From Vibrio pacinii DSM 19139 (GTDB lineage Bacteria; Pseudomonadota; Gammaproteobacteria; Enterobacterales; Vibrionaceae): 64,000 nt of DNA. Below, one piece after another: positions 1-8,032 of the stretch. A program made the translations under genes and the position numbers. Positions within the stretch are counted from its first letter, which is position 1, and every line of letters begins with the position of its first letter. The stretch lies in NCBI RefSeq assembly GCF_000711795.1, contig NZ_KL543978.1, forward strand, positions 149,826 through 213,825. Direction: 5' to 3'. The notes below the pieces were generated by a model. The model made no database searches. It was not told the origin of the DNA and worked only from the letters and a program-made list of their open reading frames with translations.

Positions 1-669
1 TTCGCCTAATTCTACCTTTTCAAATAACCATTCGATGTCTTTTGGATCCATACGAATGCAACCAGAACTGACACGAAGACCGATTCCAAAATCTTTATTG
101 GTGCCATGAATAAGATAATCACCAATACCATAAGCGAGACGAAGTGCATACTCCCCTAGAGGGTTGTCAGGCCCCGCTGGGACCACGGCTGGAAGCTCGA
201 TCCCTCTCGCACGGTACTCTTTTCGAATAGAGGCTGGTGGCGTCCATGTCGGATTGGGGCGTTTCTGACTAATGCGAGTTTCCATTTCTGGCGTATCGCG
301 ACCAATTCGGCCAATCCCAACCGGAAATATATGAACTTTATTGATTTCAGGTTGAAAGTAGTAGAGGCGCAGTTCAGCCAAGTTAATCACCACCCCTTGA
401 CGTTCGACATTGGGTAATATTATCTGAGTTGGAATGGTCAGTACGTAGTCAACTTGTGGCAAAAAAGGATCGACGCCTTTGTTTGCCGCCATAAGCGACA
501 AAAATCCCACATCATACTGCTTGGCAATATTTGCCAGTGTGTCACCCTCTGCCACTTGATGAAACTGAGTACGCCCAACAATACTGCTGCCTTCAAGCGG
601 GAGGTCGTAAGTGGCAGCAAACACAGATGTACTCAAGCAACAACACCAAGCGATAAATTTACGCACCAT
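1..669 (-). CDS. L,D-transpeptidase with LysM domain (3' end cut by window)
   Basis: Periplasmic peptidoglycan cross-linking or Lpp-attaching enzyme of the ErfK/YbiS/YcfS type. The 223 visible residues start with a short signal peptide (MVRKFIAWCCCLSTSVFAA). A LysM-like stretch follows at about residues 37-82 (VAEGDTLANIAKQYDVG), then a YkuD catalytic domain. The active-site signature is visible near the visible end: an IHGT histidine and, downstream, SSGCIRM with the nucleophilic cysteine. The gene is read from the ATG at 669, overlapping the end of phrB by 11 bases, which suggests translational coupling. The C-terminus lies outside the window. The family is clear; the exact substrate (Lpp or peptidoglycan cross-links) is not. 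Confidence 0.9.
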   Translation of the reverse strand, partial: MVRKFIAWCCCLSTSVFAATYDLPLEGSSIVGRTQFHQVAEGDTLANIAKQYDVGFLSLMAANKGVDPFLPQVDYVLTIPTQIILPNVERQGVVINLAELRLYYFQPEINKVHIFPVGIGRIGRDTPEMETRISQKRPNPTWTPPASIRKEYRARGIELPAVVPAGPDNPLGEYALRLAYGIGDYLIHGTNKDFGIGLRVSSGCIRMDPKDIEWLFEKVELGE

Positions 670-2086
670 CGTTCGTTTCCTTGGCTTCTTTGTAGAGGCT
701 TAAGGTTATCTCTCTTTCGCTCTTGTGATCAACGATTGGTGCAGGATATGACAAAGCTTTGGCATTGGGCGACTTCCAAGGAGAGTGAATCCACTTGTCA
801 GGCAAATTGGCTAACTCAGGAACCCAAGTGCGAACAAAGTGCCCCTCAGGGTCAAAGCGTTCGCCCTGTGTGGTTGGGTTGAAAATGCGAAAGTATGGCT
901 GACCATCGCAGCCCGTTGATGCACACCATTGCCACCCACCGTTGTTTGCAGCGTAGTCACCATCCACCAGCTTGGACATAAAGTATTGCTCACCAATGCG
1001 CCAATCAACATGCAAATCTTTGACAAGAAAGCTGGCCACAATCATCCTAAGACGATTATGCATCCAACCGGTTTTGTTTAGTTGACGCATCGCCGCATCG
1101 ACAATTGGGTAGCCCGTATTACCGGTTTTCCATGCCTCGATAAACGCCGGGTTATCACGCCACAATAGGTTATCCCCCCACGGCGTAAAACTGTGCCCTT
1201 TACTTAATTTAGGTTCAAAGTAGATCAAATGTTGGTAGAACTCTCGCCACACCAACTCGCTTTGCCACACCTCTCGTCCGCCCGTCAAAGGTAGCTCACG
1301 CTGGTAGGTTAAACGTGCCATACATTGACGTACTGATAAGGCGCCAATAGCAAGGTAAGGCGACAGCAAGCTGGTAGCGTTTAGTGCCGGAAAATCCCTA
1401 TGCTGATCATAACCATCCGCTCCATCGCTATCGAAAGCACGCAATTGGTCAATGATTGATTGTGTATCAACCGCGTAAGCTTCACTGCTTTCACGAGGAT
1501 AATCAAAACAGGACTCAAGACACCATGGCGTTACCTTTTTATCATGCCACACTGCGCGCTGAGCAATGGGGGCAACTTTAGTGACTCGCCATGGCTGTTG
1601 ATACATTTTGGCTAAATAAGCACGTTTGAACGGGGTAAACACTTTGAAGTATTGTCCTTGCTTATTCATCACACTGCCCGGTGGCAATAGGCACTTGTCA
1701 TCTAGTGCGTTACTTTCAAGATCAGCTGCGTCAAGCAATTCAACAAGTCGTTTATCACGTGCAACTTCATTGATTTCATACTCTTTATTGAAATAAACCC
1801 TCGAAGCCGAATGGGTTTGTGCGAGATCAGCAACCATTTGTGCCGCTTCATTGTACGTCGGGGCTTGCGCGTAAATCAGCGGTATATTGTTATGCTCAAG
1901 ATCTTTTTGCAGTTCGAATAAGCGACGATAGATGAGGTCCGCTTGGATCGGAGCAAGATGATGCTCAGCCCACGTTTGCGGCGTAGCAATATAAACCGCC
2001 ACCACAGGTTCACCGCTTATCGAGGCGTGATAAAGCGCGCTGTTATCTTCTACTCGTAAATCTCGACGTAACCAGACAATATTCAT
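659..2086 (-). CDS. phrB: Deoxyribodipyrimidine photolyase, class I
   Basis: Light-driven repair of cyclobutane pyrimidine dimers in DNA, with FAD as cofactor and an antenna chromophore in the N-terminal domain. The 475 residues match the usual length (E. coli about 472). It opens with the family start MNIVWLRRDLRVEDN (N-terminal alpha/beta antenna domain). The C-terminal FAD domain has GWMHNRLRM, DGDYAANNGGWQW and CDGQPYFRIFNP, which carry the conserved flavin and tryptophan electron-chain residues. It lies 8 bases after the MerR gene and overlaps the L,D-transpeptidase, so it is the third gene of a minus-strand operon. The neighbouring MerR regulator suggests light or oxidative control. Confidence 0.96.
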   Translation of the reverse strand: MNIVWLRRDLRVEDNSALYHASISGEPVVAVYIATPQTWAEHHLAPIQADLIYRRLFELQKDLEHNNIPLIYAQAPTYNEAAQMVADLAQTHSASRVYFNKEYEINEVARDKRLVELLDAADLESNALDDKCLLPPGSVMNKQGQYFKVFTPFKRAYLAKMYQQPWRVTKVAPIAQRAVWHDKKVTPWCLESCFDYPRESSEAYAVDTQSIIDQLRAFDSDGADGYDQHRDFPALNATSLLSPYLAIGALSVRQCMARLTYQRELPLTGGREVWQSELVWREFYQHLIYFEPKLSKGHSFTPWGDNLLWRDNPAFIEAWKTGNTGYPIVDAAMRQLNKTGWMHNRLRMIVASFLVKDLHVDWRIGEQYFMSKLVDGDYAANNGGWQWCASTGCDGQPYFRIFNPTTQGERFDPEGHFVRTWVPELANLPDKWIHSPWKSPNAKALSYPAPIVDHKSEREITLSLYKEAKETNDGA

Positions 2087-2094
2087 TTTACCCT

Positions 2095-2883
2095 CTAGTG
2101 TTCAATCAAATCTGACAGCAAAACTTCACCATCAAAGCTGTGTTTGATTCTTTCTATTGTTGCGGTCTGAGTTGGGCCTAACGGACGCGAGCTATAAAGA
2201 GCCAATACCTGATAAGCGCCTAAACCGCTATGCTCAACTAACCCAGATAAATCATCGACACCATCAATGATCACCATATGCATACCTAATTGTGAAAGTT
2301 TCAATGCCCATAGTCTCGAACCAAAGTCATTGATAGAATCTGAGCTAATAAACAAGCAACGTCCACTTCGAGCCGCTTTGTTCTCGGCATCAATGATGGC
2401 GCTCAAGCGCGCAGACAAAATCGCATCCATTAATCCTTTTTGCAGTGAGCGCAAACCAAAACGGACTAAAGATAATGCTTTCACTGAAGGCTGAATAAAT
2501 TGGCTATCGACCACGTCGAGCGGATACTCTTTTAGCACCGTACTGACGATAGCGTCGGCTTTACTCTTGTTCAAATCAGCCAGAGCCTGAAGAAATTTCG
2601 CCACCTCTTCTAACTGCTCTACGCCAACCAACTCGACGCCATCAAGCGAGACATTAGACTCAAGCACCGCTTTGACCTTGCCAATCGGCACCCCTTTGTT
2701 GAGCCAACCTTGGATCTCACCGATCAAAGCGACATCTTGGTCTGTGTACAGACGATGCCCTTTTTCAGTTCGCTGAGGTTGAACTAGACTGTAACGTCTT
2801 TGCCAAGCTCTGAGCGTCACTGGTTTAACGCCTGTTATTTCAGAGACTTCACGAATTGCGTATAGCTTTTTCTCACAATCCAT
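2095..2883 (-). CDS. MerR-family regulator of the photolyase operon
   Basis: DNA-binding regulator, 262 residues. The N-terminal MerR winged helix is clear at residues 6-75 (YAIREVSEITGVKPVTLRAW, then GHRLYTDQDVALI). The C-terminal part (about 85-262) has the layout of a helical plus Rossmann-like cobalamin-sensor region, as in CarH/LitR (LFISSDSINDFGSRLWALKL, HMVIIDGVDDLSG). It lacks the DxHxxG histidine motif that binds cobalamin in that family. The start overlaps the end of the DUF523 gene by 11 bases and phrB begins 8 bases downstream. A homologous MerR protein beside phr is reported to act in the blue-light response of V. cholerae. Whether this protein senses light itself is unknown. Confidence 0.85.
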   Translation of the reverse strand: MDCEKKLYAIREVSEITGVKPVTLRAWQRRYSLVQPQRTEKGHRLYTDQDVALIGEIQGWLNKGVPIGKVKAVLESNVSLDGVELVGVEQLEEVAKFLQALADLNKSKADAIVSTVLKEYPLDVVDSQFIQPSVKALSLVRFGLRSLQKGLMDAILSARLSAIIDAENKAARSGRCLFISSDSINDFGSRLWALKLSQLGMHMVIIDGVDDLSGLVEHSGLGAYQVLALYSSRPLGPTQTATIERIKHSFDGEVLLSDLIEH

Positions 2884-3823
2884 ATCTTAAACGTAACTCC
2901 TGAGGGTGTGGTTGCAAGAAGGCCTGCTCAGCCAAATATTCATCCGGATGAGCCGATAAGTAGTGTTTCAACAGCGTCAATGGCGCAAGTAAAGGTAGTA
3001 GGCCGACGCGATAATCATCAATGACCTGACGTAACTCTTGTTTTTGATTCTTGTCTAAGTTGCGCTTAAAGTAACCTTGGATATGCATCAGCACATTGGT
3101 ATTGTTTTTGCGACTGGCGCGGTGTGACATCGCGTTCATCAGTCCTTCTCGATATAGGCGATAAAACTCGTCGAGTTCATACTCTTTGATGTTGGCGACA
3201 AGCTTACCTAACTCTTTATAAGAGGCAGGATGGTGCGCCATTAAAGTGAGTTTGTATCGCGAATGGAACGCAACGATCTTTCCTCGCGTAGGCTCATCTC
3301 CCATCGAGTTGTAGAAGTCATGAAGTGAGAATATCCGCGTAATAAAGTTCTCTTTTAACACGGGGTCATTAAGACGACCATCTTCCTCAACTGGTAACCA
3401 AGGCATGCCTTTCATCAATTCATTGGTATAAAGGCCAACCCCGATGCTCTCGGCGTTGTTCTTGTTGTACACCTTGACTCGTTCCATGCCGCAAGTAGGA
3501 GACTTTGCACAAACGATGTAGCCGCAAAGTTGCTGTTGTTCGAGCTCAGCAACTTTACTTTTCGAATAATCCAGCACCTTATCAGTGTGGTCCTGAGTGG
3601 GATCTTTTGTCTCAACCAGCGCAATGCGTTCTTGGTCGGAAACCAGTCGAATGGTAGGTCGCGGCACAGGCATGCCAGAGCCGACCTCTGGGCACACGGG
3701 GACAAAATCAAAGTATGGCGCAAGTTCCTTAGTCACAAACTTACTTATTTTGTGGCCTGAGTCGAAACGCACACGCTCACCTAACACACAAGAACTGATG
3801 CCTATTTTAATCGTTTGATCCAT
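2873..3823 (-). CDS. DUF523-DUF1722 (YbgA-like) protein
   Basis: Two-domain protein of 316 residues. DUF523 spans about residues 5-155, with the conserved opening IGISSCVLGERVRFDSGHK and a second cysteine patch (GYIVCAKSPTCGMERVKVY). DUF1722/YbgA spans about 185-300 (RYKLTLMAHHPASYKELGKL). The same fusion sits before phr in many gammaproteobacteria, and E. coli ybgA is upstream of phrB. The biochemical role is not known; the conserved cysteines suggest a metal or thiol site. It is the first gene of the operon, with a good ribosome site (AAAGGAG) a few bases before the ATG at 3823. The preceding promoter region carries repeated TTGTATA boxes. Confidence 0.88.
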   Translation of the reverse strand: MDQTIKIGISSCVLGERVRFDSGHKISKFVTKELAPYFDFVPVCPEVGSGMPVPRPTIRLVSDQERIALVETKDPTQDHTDKVLDYSKSKVAELEQQQLCGYIVCAKSPTCGMERVKVYNKNNAESIGVGLYTNELMKGMPWLPVEEDGRLNDPVLKENFITRIFSLHDFYNSMGDEPTRGKIVAFHSRYKLTLMAHHPASYKELGKLVANIKEYELDEFYRLYREGLMNAMSHRASRKNNTNVLMHIQGYFKRNLDKNQKQELRQVIDDYRVGLLPLLAPLTLLKHYLSAHPDEYLAEQAFLQPHPQELRLRYGL

Positions 3824-3841
3824 GAGTGGCTCCTTTACATT

Positions 3842-3918
3842 ACTGTGCTATACAATTTTTATTCTTGTATAAGTTTTAGCACAGTTTTAATGAGGTGTAC
3901 AAAAAAAATATTTGTATA
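3842..3918. promoter_or_regulatory. Repeated TTGTATA boxes in a nested inverted repeat before the photolyase operon
   Basis: A perfect 9-base inverted repeat, ACTGTGCTA (3842-3850) and TAGCACAGT (3877-3885), encloses a second one, TATACAA (3849-3855) and TTGTATA (3865-3871). A third TTGTATA lies at 3912-3918. The boxes sit just upstream of the DUF523 start on the minus strand, where a MerR-type regulator would bind. Reading them as the operator of the operon's own MerR protein is an inference. Confidence 0.55.
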
Positions 3919-4054
3919 ACTTTGAATAACAGTTACGAAATAAAATCCGTTTTCGTTCACTTGGTTAAGCAAACGTTTTTCCGAATCGATTGCTCAATCA
4001 CTTTCAACACATTTAGTTATCAATGGTAAAAAAGGGGCAGAGACAAGCACTTTA

Positions 4055-4070
4055 TGTGAGCTATATCTCA
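4055..4070 (+). promoter_or_regulatory. CRP-like site upstream of deoD
   Basis: TGTGA-N6-TCTCA, one base from the symmetric CRP consensus TGTGA-N6-TCACA, about 105 bases before the deoD start. CRP/CytR control of nucleoside genes is known in enterobacteria and in V. cholerae. No CytR box was identified, so only the CRP part is proposed. Confidence 0.5.
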
Positions 4071-4174
4071 TGGCTTATTACTTCATAAGGCTAGTATTGC
4101 CTCAACAGATTATTCAAAATCAACATAATTAGTAATCAGAAGCTTGAGTTACTAATAAACTTGGAGTATTGACT

Positions 4175-4885
4175 ATGGCAACCCCTCACATTAACGCAAA
4201 ACCAGGTGATTTCGCTGAAACCGTGCTAATGCCTGGTGACCCACTACGAGCTAAGTACATCGCAGAAACGTTTTTAGAAGATGTTGAGCAAGTGTGTGAT
4301 GTTCGCAATATGTTTGGCTATACAGGTACTTACAAAGGCAAGAAAGTGTCTGTAATGGGCCATGGTATGGGTATCCCATCGTGCTGTATCTATGTTCACG
4401 AATTGATCGCTGAATACGGTGTAAAAAATGTTATTCGTGTTGGTAGCTGTGGCGCAGTACGTGACGACGTTAAACTTATGGATGTTGTCATCGGTATGGG
4501 TGCTTCTACCGATTCGAAAGTAAACCGTATTCGTTTCAACAACCATGACTTCGCAGCGATTGCTGACTACGGTCTATTAGAAGAAGCGGTTAACCAAGCA
4601 CGTGCGCAACAAGTGCCAATCAAAGTCGGTAACGTGTTCTCTGCTGACCTTTTCTACACTCCTGAAGCTGATATCTTCGAGAAGATGGAAAAATTAGGCA
4701 TCTTAGGCGTTGATATGGAAGCGGCTGGTATCTACGGTGTCGCGGCTGATCTTGGTGCAAAAGCTCTGACAATTCTTACCGTGTCAGACCACATCATCCG
4801 TGGCGAAAAACTCAGTGCTGAAGAGCGTCAGAAGTCATTCAACGACATGATGAAAGTCGCACTAGAAACAGCCATCAACATCTAA
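4175..4885 (+). CDS. deoD: Purine nucleoside phosphorylase, DeoD type
   Basis: Cytoplasmic phosphorolysis of purine (deoxy)ribonucleosides to free base and (deoxy)ribose-1-phosphate for salvage. The 236 residues match E. coli DeoD nearly end to end. Visible signatures are [20 protein letters not shown] at the start, the phosphate-binding [20 protein letters not shown] for ribose binding, and the catalytic aspartate in TVSDHI. I start at ATG 4175, after TTGGAG with good spacing; an in-frame TTG two codons earlier (4169) is less likely. It stands alone, not in a deoCABD operon, and may be a second deoD copy as on V. cholerae chromosome II. Confidence 0.96.
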   Translation: MATPHINAKPGDFAETVLMPGDPLRAKYIAETFLEDVEQVCDVRNMFGYTGTYKGKKVSVMGHGMGIPSCCIYVHELIAEYGVKNVIRVGSCGAVRDDVKLMDVVIGMGASTDSKVNRIRFNNHDFAAIADYGLLEEAVNQARAQQVPIKVGNVFSADLFYTPEADIFEKMEKLGILGVDMEAAGIYGVAADLGAKALTILTVSDHIIRGEKLSAEERQKSFNDMMKVALETAINI

Positions 4886-4894
4886 TCAAAGTTA

Positions 4895-4919
4895 GCTGCC
4901 AACTATCTATATTGGCAGC
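4895..4919 (+). terminator. Hairpin after deoD
   Basis: GCTGCCAA (4895-4902) pairs with TTGGCAGC (4912-4919) around a 9-base loop, 9 bases after the deoD stop. No long T-run follows, so termination may be weak and some read-through into the next gene is possible. Confidence 0.5.
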
Positions 4920-4943
4920 AATATTAATCCCGAGGGGGAGATA

Positions 4944-6413
4944 GTGACGACTGGCAAACTGCCACAGGACGCAGACGGGTTACAACTCAATTTTTGTAAA
5001 ACATTGGCGTGTGACAATTTTGGTTTGAGTGATGCACATCGTTATGTTGTGCAGCACGCTAACCCCAAGCGACCTGCGATGGTTTGTCGGGAGTGTGGTG
5101 CTTTCCCCCCCTTACTTAACAACCAAGAGGTGCTTAACGAACTGCATCGGTTAAGACATCTCCACAGTGATGGCCTTCCCGCATGTCGTAACGACGACTG
5201 TGACAACTTTGGCCTCTCAGTTCATACCCACAAAAACCTTTACCACGCTTTTGGTTACAGTGGCGATCGCCAACGCTATCGCTGTAAATTGTGCCAATCA
5301 ACCTTTGTTGATAAGTGGTCCGGTGCCAACAAAAAACTCCATTTTCAAGAAAACCTCCTTGGTTTGCTCTTTATGAGCTATTCGGTGCGCGAAATCTGCC
5401 GCAAATTAGAGATCAATCCAAAGACGTTCTACGATCACCTCGATCATATCGCTAGTCGATGTCGAAGAAAGCTCGCTATGTTTGATGCACGTTGGGTAAA
5501 TCATGCAGCCAATTATGAGCTGGCATCACACTATATTACTCTCCAACCCAAGAGCAACAATGGCGTATTATGGATCGCTACCGGGGAAGCTCACAGTGGT
5601 TACATTCTTTGCCAGCATGTCAATTACTCGGCCAATGAAGAGCCTGTAGGCGAGGTTGACCATGACCCATACCACTATCCGGCAAGGTTTGTCTCTCGTG
5701 ATCACTCATCTGAAGCCAACATGACGACACCTGAGCCCTCGCCGATACTGCGTGAACGTATTGATCAAAAATATCAAACCATCCTAGCGCGCGGTAATGT
5801 CGAAGACCCAATGGGTAATCTGACGGTATTTAATTACCCATCAAAGGGCGCACTGATCCGACCGCCCTACACTTCGTACGCGCATTTTTTACATGTGCTT
5901 GATTTGTGCCAAGAGGACCGACAAGTTTCTATATACCTACCGCAAGACCCGGTTCTACGTTCGGCTGCGCTGAGTGTCTGTTTGCAACGAATCCAACGTC
6001 AAAATGTCGACCTTCTGTATGTTGAAGAAGATCAATCATGGCATCAAGATTACCCTATTGATAAAATTGACATTGTTCATATGGGCTGGTGGCGTGACCG
6101 CTGGGCAATTGCAAACAATGGCTCGACCTCAAAGGGAATCTGTTACCTAGCTGGCTGTAACAACCAACCTAAACAATGGCTTAGAACTGCATCAATTCGT
6201 CAAACGGCTTTCTTCCAACACCGCTTTGAAACGCTTTTTGAAAGTTTTATCAACGAGCCTAGACGTAAGTTACGACCCGGTGGTTTGCTTCCTATGCTTG
6301 ATATATTCAGAGCTTGGCACAATTTGTGCTACCAAAATAAGGAAGGGAAGACAGCGGCGCAGATGTTAGAACTCACACCATCACCTTTGACACTGAGTGA
6401 GCTGCTTGCCTAA
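4944..6413 (+). CDS. Duplicated zinc-ribbon / HTH protein resembling a tamed transposase
   Basis: 489 residues, function unknown. The N-terminus holds two copies of one zinc-ribbon module: a C-x4-CDNFGLS pair followed by CRECG (residues about 18-52), then again C-x4-CDNFGLS followed by YRCKLCQSTF (about 81-118). Next comes a helix-turn-helix-like stretch (SVREICRKLEINPKTFYDHL), as in InsA-type insertion sequence proteins, then a region with WIATGEAHSGYIL that looks like the start of an RNase H-like transposase core. The acidic residue expected there is not in place. No inverted repeats or target duplications flank it. Start is GTG after a GAGGGGGAG ribosome site. Best guess: a resident DNA-binding protein derived from a transposase. 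Confidence 0.7.
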   Translation: MTTGKLPQDADGLQLNFCKTLACDNFGLSDAHRYVVQHANPKRPAMVCRECGAFPPLLNNQEVLNELHRLRHLHSDGLPACRNDDCDNFGLSVHTHKNLYHAFGYSGDRQRYRCKLCQSTFVDKWSGANKKLHFQENLLGLLFMSYSVREICRKLEINPKTFYDHLDHIASRCRRKLAMFDARWVNHAANYELASHYITLQPKSNNGVLWIATGEAHSGYILCQHVNYSANEEPVGEVDHDPYHYPARFVSRDHSSEANMTTPEPSPILRERIDQKYQTILARGNVEDPMGNLTVFNYPSKGALIRPPYTSYAHFLHVLDLCQEDRQVSIYLPQDPVLRSAALSVCLQRIQRQNVDLLYVEEDQSWHQDYPIDKIDIVHMGWWRDRWAIANNGSTSKGICYLAGCNNQPKQWLRTASIRQTAFFQHRFETLFESFINEPRRKLRPGGLLPMLDIFRAWHNLCYQNKEGKTAAQMLELTPSPLTLSELLA

Positions 6414-6544
6414 CTAAGGTAGTGTGACGAGCGCCGTTAAACCGTGCCTGTTTTATTACTTTTAGTAGAGTTCACTCTCTAGCTATTCATATAATGCTAC
6501 AAAGGGTGTGTAAGTAGAATACTCAGCAGTATAGGATTGATTCA

Positions 6545-8032
6545 TTGGATAAAAGCCAACGGCTGTTAGAAGTCGAGATAGAGCAACTCAAAGGCAGAAT
6601 AGAGACTGACCCTGAAAAAGTCTGGGCAGTTGCAGAGCAATGTGCATCGCGTTCTGCACAAATTCTCTATCCCGAGGGCGAAATCCAATGTTTGGTGATT
6701 ATGTCGCGCTGCGCGTGGTGCTCAATGGAGTACCGCAAAGGCCTAAAGTACATCAAAGAAGCGTACAGCAAACTGAATGTTCTCGATACTGACGACTTGC
6801 TTCCAGAAATTTTACACATCCACGCGCTGCATTATTGGGGCCAAGCTAAATACTATTCAGCTCAGCAATACTGGATTAACGCGTTAGAACAATCCGCCCT
6901 GATTGATGAAACTGAAATCCAACTCGAAGCATTAATCGGTCTAGGTAACGTTTGGCGCATTACCAATGAATACCACCTTGCCAAAACCACTCATGAACTT
7001 GCCGTAAAGGTTGCCAATAACGCACGCATTGGTTGGTTAGAGGGTAAAGCGCGAATTCTTTTGGCTTGGGATTACTACCTCCTCAATAATTATGTTGAGA
7101 TGCTCTCAGTGCTTGATGGGGCCGCAGAAGCACTCAAGGATCACTACGATAAGACGTGGCAAGCGGAGGTGTGGGATTTTCGCGGTCTTGCTCTACTTGG
7201 ACTCGAACGTATTGAAGATGCCGAAGAAGCCACCAACAAAGCACATGATCTTGCGATACGACACGACTTAATATGGATGAAGGCGCACTCCTTTATCAGT
7301 CGAGCGCGCGTTGAACTATTGCGTAAACAACCTCAAAAAGCAGCAGAACTGTTGATTAAAGCCGAGCAATCTGCAGTGACTTTTGATAATGGTGAATTGC
7401 TGTCACAAATCTGCTTTCAACAATCACTTGTCGCCGAAGAGTCTGGCGATTACCGATTAGCGCTCGAAGCATTCCGAAAATATCGTCGACATTCTACTAA
7501 TATGTTGCGTGAGCAAACCGCCCGAGTCAGTAGCGACAAAGCACGCGCATCTAAAAGACAACTCGAACAGCGTGCGCGCAAACTCATTAACCGAATCCGT
7601 GGACAACATGAGTTCGATCCTGAAAAGCAGCTGAGCCAAATGGTGTCAGAAACCTATTGGTGGGAACAATTGGTTCTGTTTAAGACCGAGCTCAAACGTT
7701 CAAATCATGCAGTCATCATGTTGCAACATTCAGACTCAAATTATCTCGATATTTGTACCGAACTCGCACACTCTCTGTGTAACAAACAAGATCTACTCTC
7801 GCGTTTAAGCAGTGAAAGACTGGGAATTTTACTTGCTGATAAAGGCGACGAGGCAGTTGGCGTTTTCGATGTGCTGACAAAAATGATAGAAATCTACCCT
7901 TGGCATCGAAAAGGGTTAAATAACGAACTCCCTAAAGTGGTCTATCACGACATTCTTTCTTTCCCATTCACCTTAGATCAACTAGAAGAAAACCAGAGAC
8001 AGGAAGAACACGATGGAAGTACTGTTAAATAA
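6545..8032 (+). CDS. TPR protein with degenerate GGDEF domain (pseudo-diguanylate cyclase)
   Basis: 495-residue cytoplasmic protein with no signal peptide. Residues about 1-320 are helical TPR-like repeats (ALIGLGNVWRITNEYHLAKT, GLALLGLERIEDAEEATNKA). A basic coiled-coil linker (about 330-355) leads to a C-terminal region (357-470) that aligns by eye with the GGDEF domain of the next gene: FDPEKQL for TDPLTNL, and RLSSERLGILL where that protein has VRFGGEEFLII. The catalytic aspartates and GG(D/E)EF are absent, so it should not make c-di-GMP. It probably senses or binds a partner, possibly the adjacent cyclase, with which it overlaps by 20 bases. Start is TTG after AGGA with 8-base spacing; this start is less certain. 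Confidence 0.75.
   Translation: MDKSQRLLEVEIEQLKGRIETDPEKVWAVAEQCASRSAQILYPEGEIQCLVIMSRCAWCSMEYRKGLKYIKEAYSKLNVLDTDDLLPEILHIHALHYWGQAKYYSAQQYWINALEQSALIDETEIQLEALIGLGNVWRITNEYHLAKTTHELAVKVANNARIGWLEGKARILLAWDYYLLNNYVEMLSVLDGAAEALKDHYDKTWQAEVWDFRGLALLGLERIEDAEEATNKAHDLAIRHDLIWMKAHSFISRARVELLRKQPQKAAELLIKAEQSAVTFDNGELLSQICFQQSLVAEESGDYRLALEAFRKYRRHSTNMLREQTARVSSDKARASKRQLEQRARKLINRIRGQHEFDPEKQLSQMVSETYWWEQLVLFKTELKRSNHAVIMLQHSDSNYLDICTELAHSLCNKQDLLSRLSSERLGILLADKGDEAVGVFDVLTKMIEIYPWHRKGLNNELPKVVYHDILSFPFTLDQLEENQRQEEHDGSTVK

Noticed and set aside
454-882. Plus-strand frame opposite the L,D-transpeptidase and phrB end
   Set aside because: It crosses two real minus-strand genes and shows no recognisable protein features.
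4169-4174. Upstream TTG start for deoD
   Set aside because: The ATG at 4175 fits the family's MATPHINA start and is better placed relative to TTGGAG.
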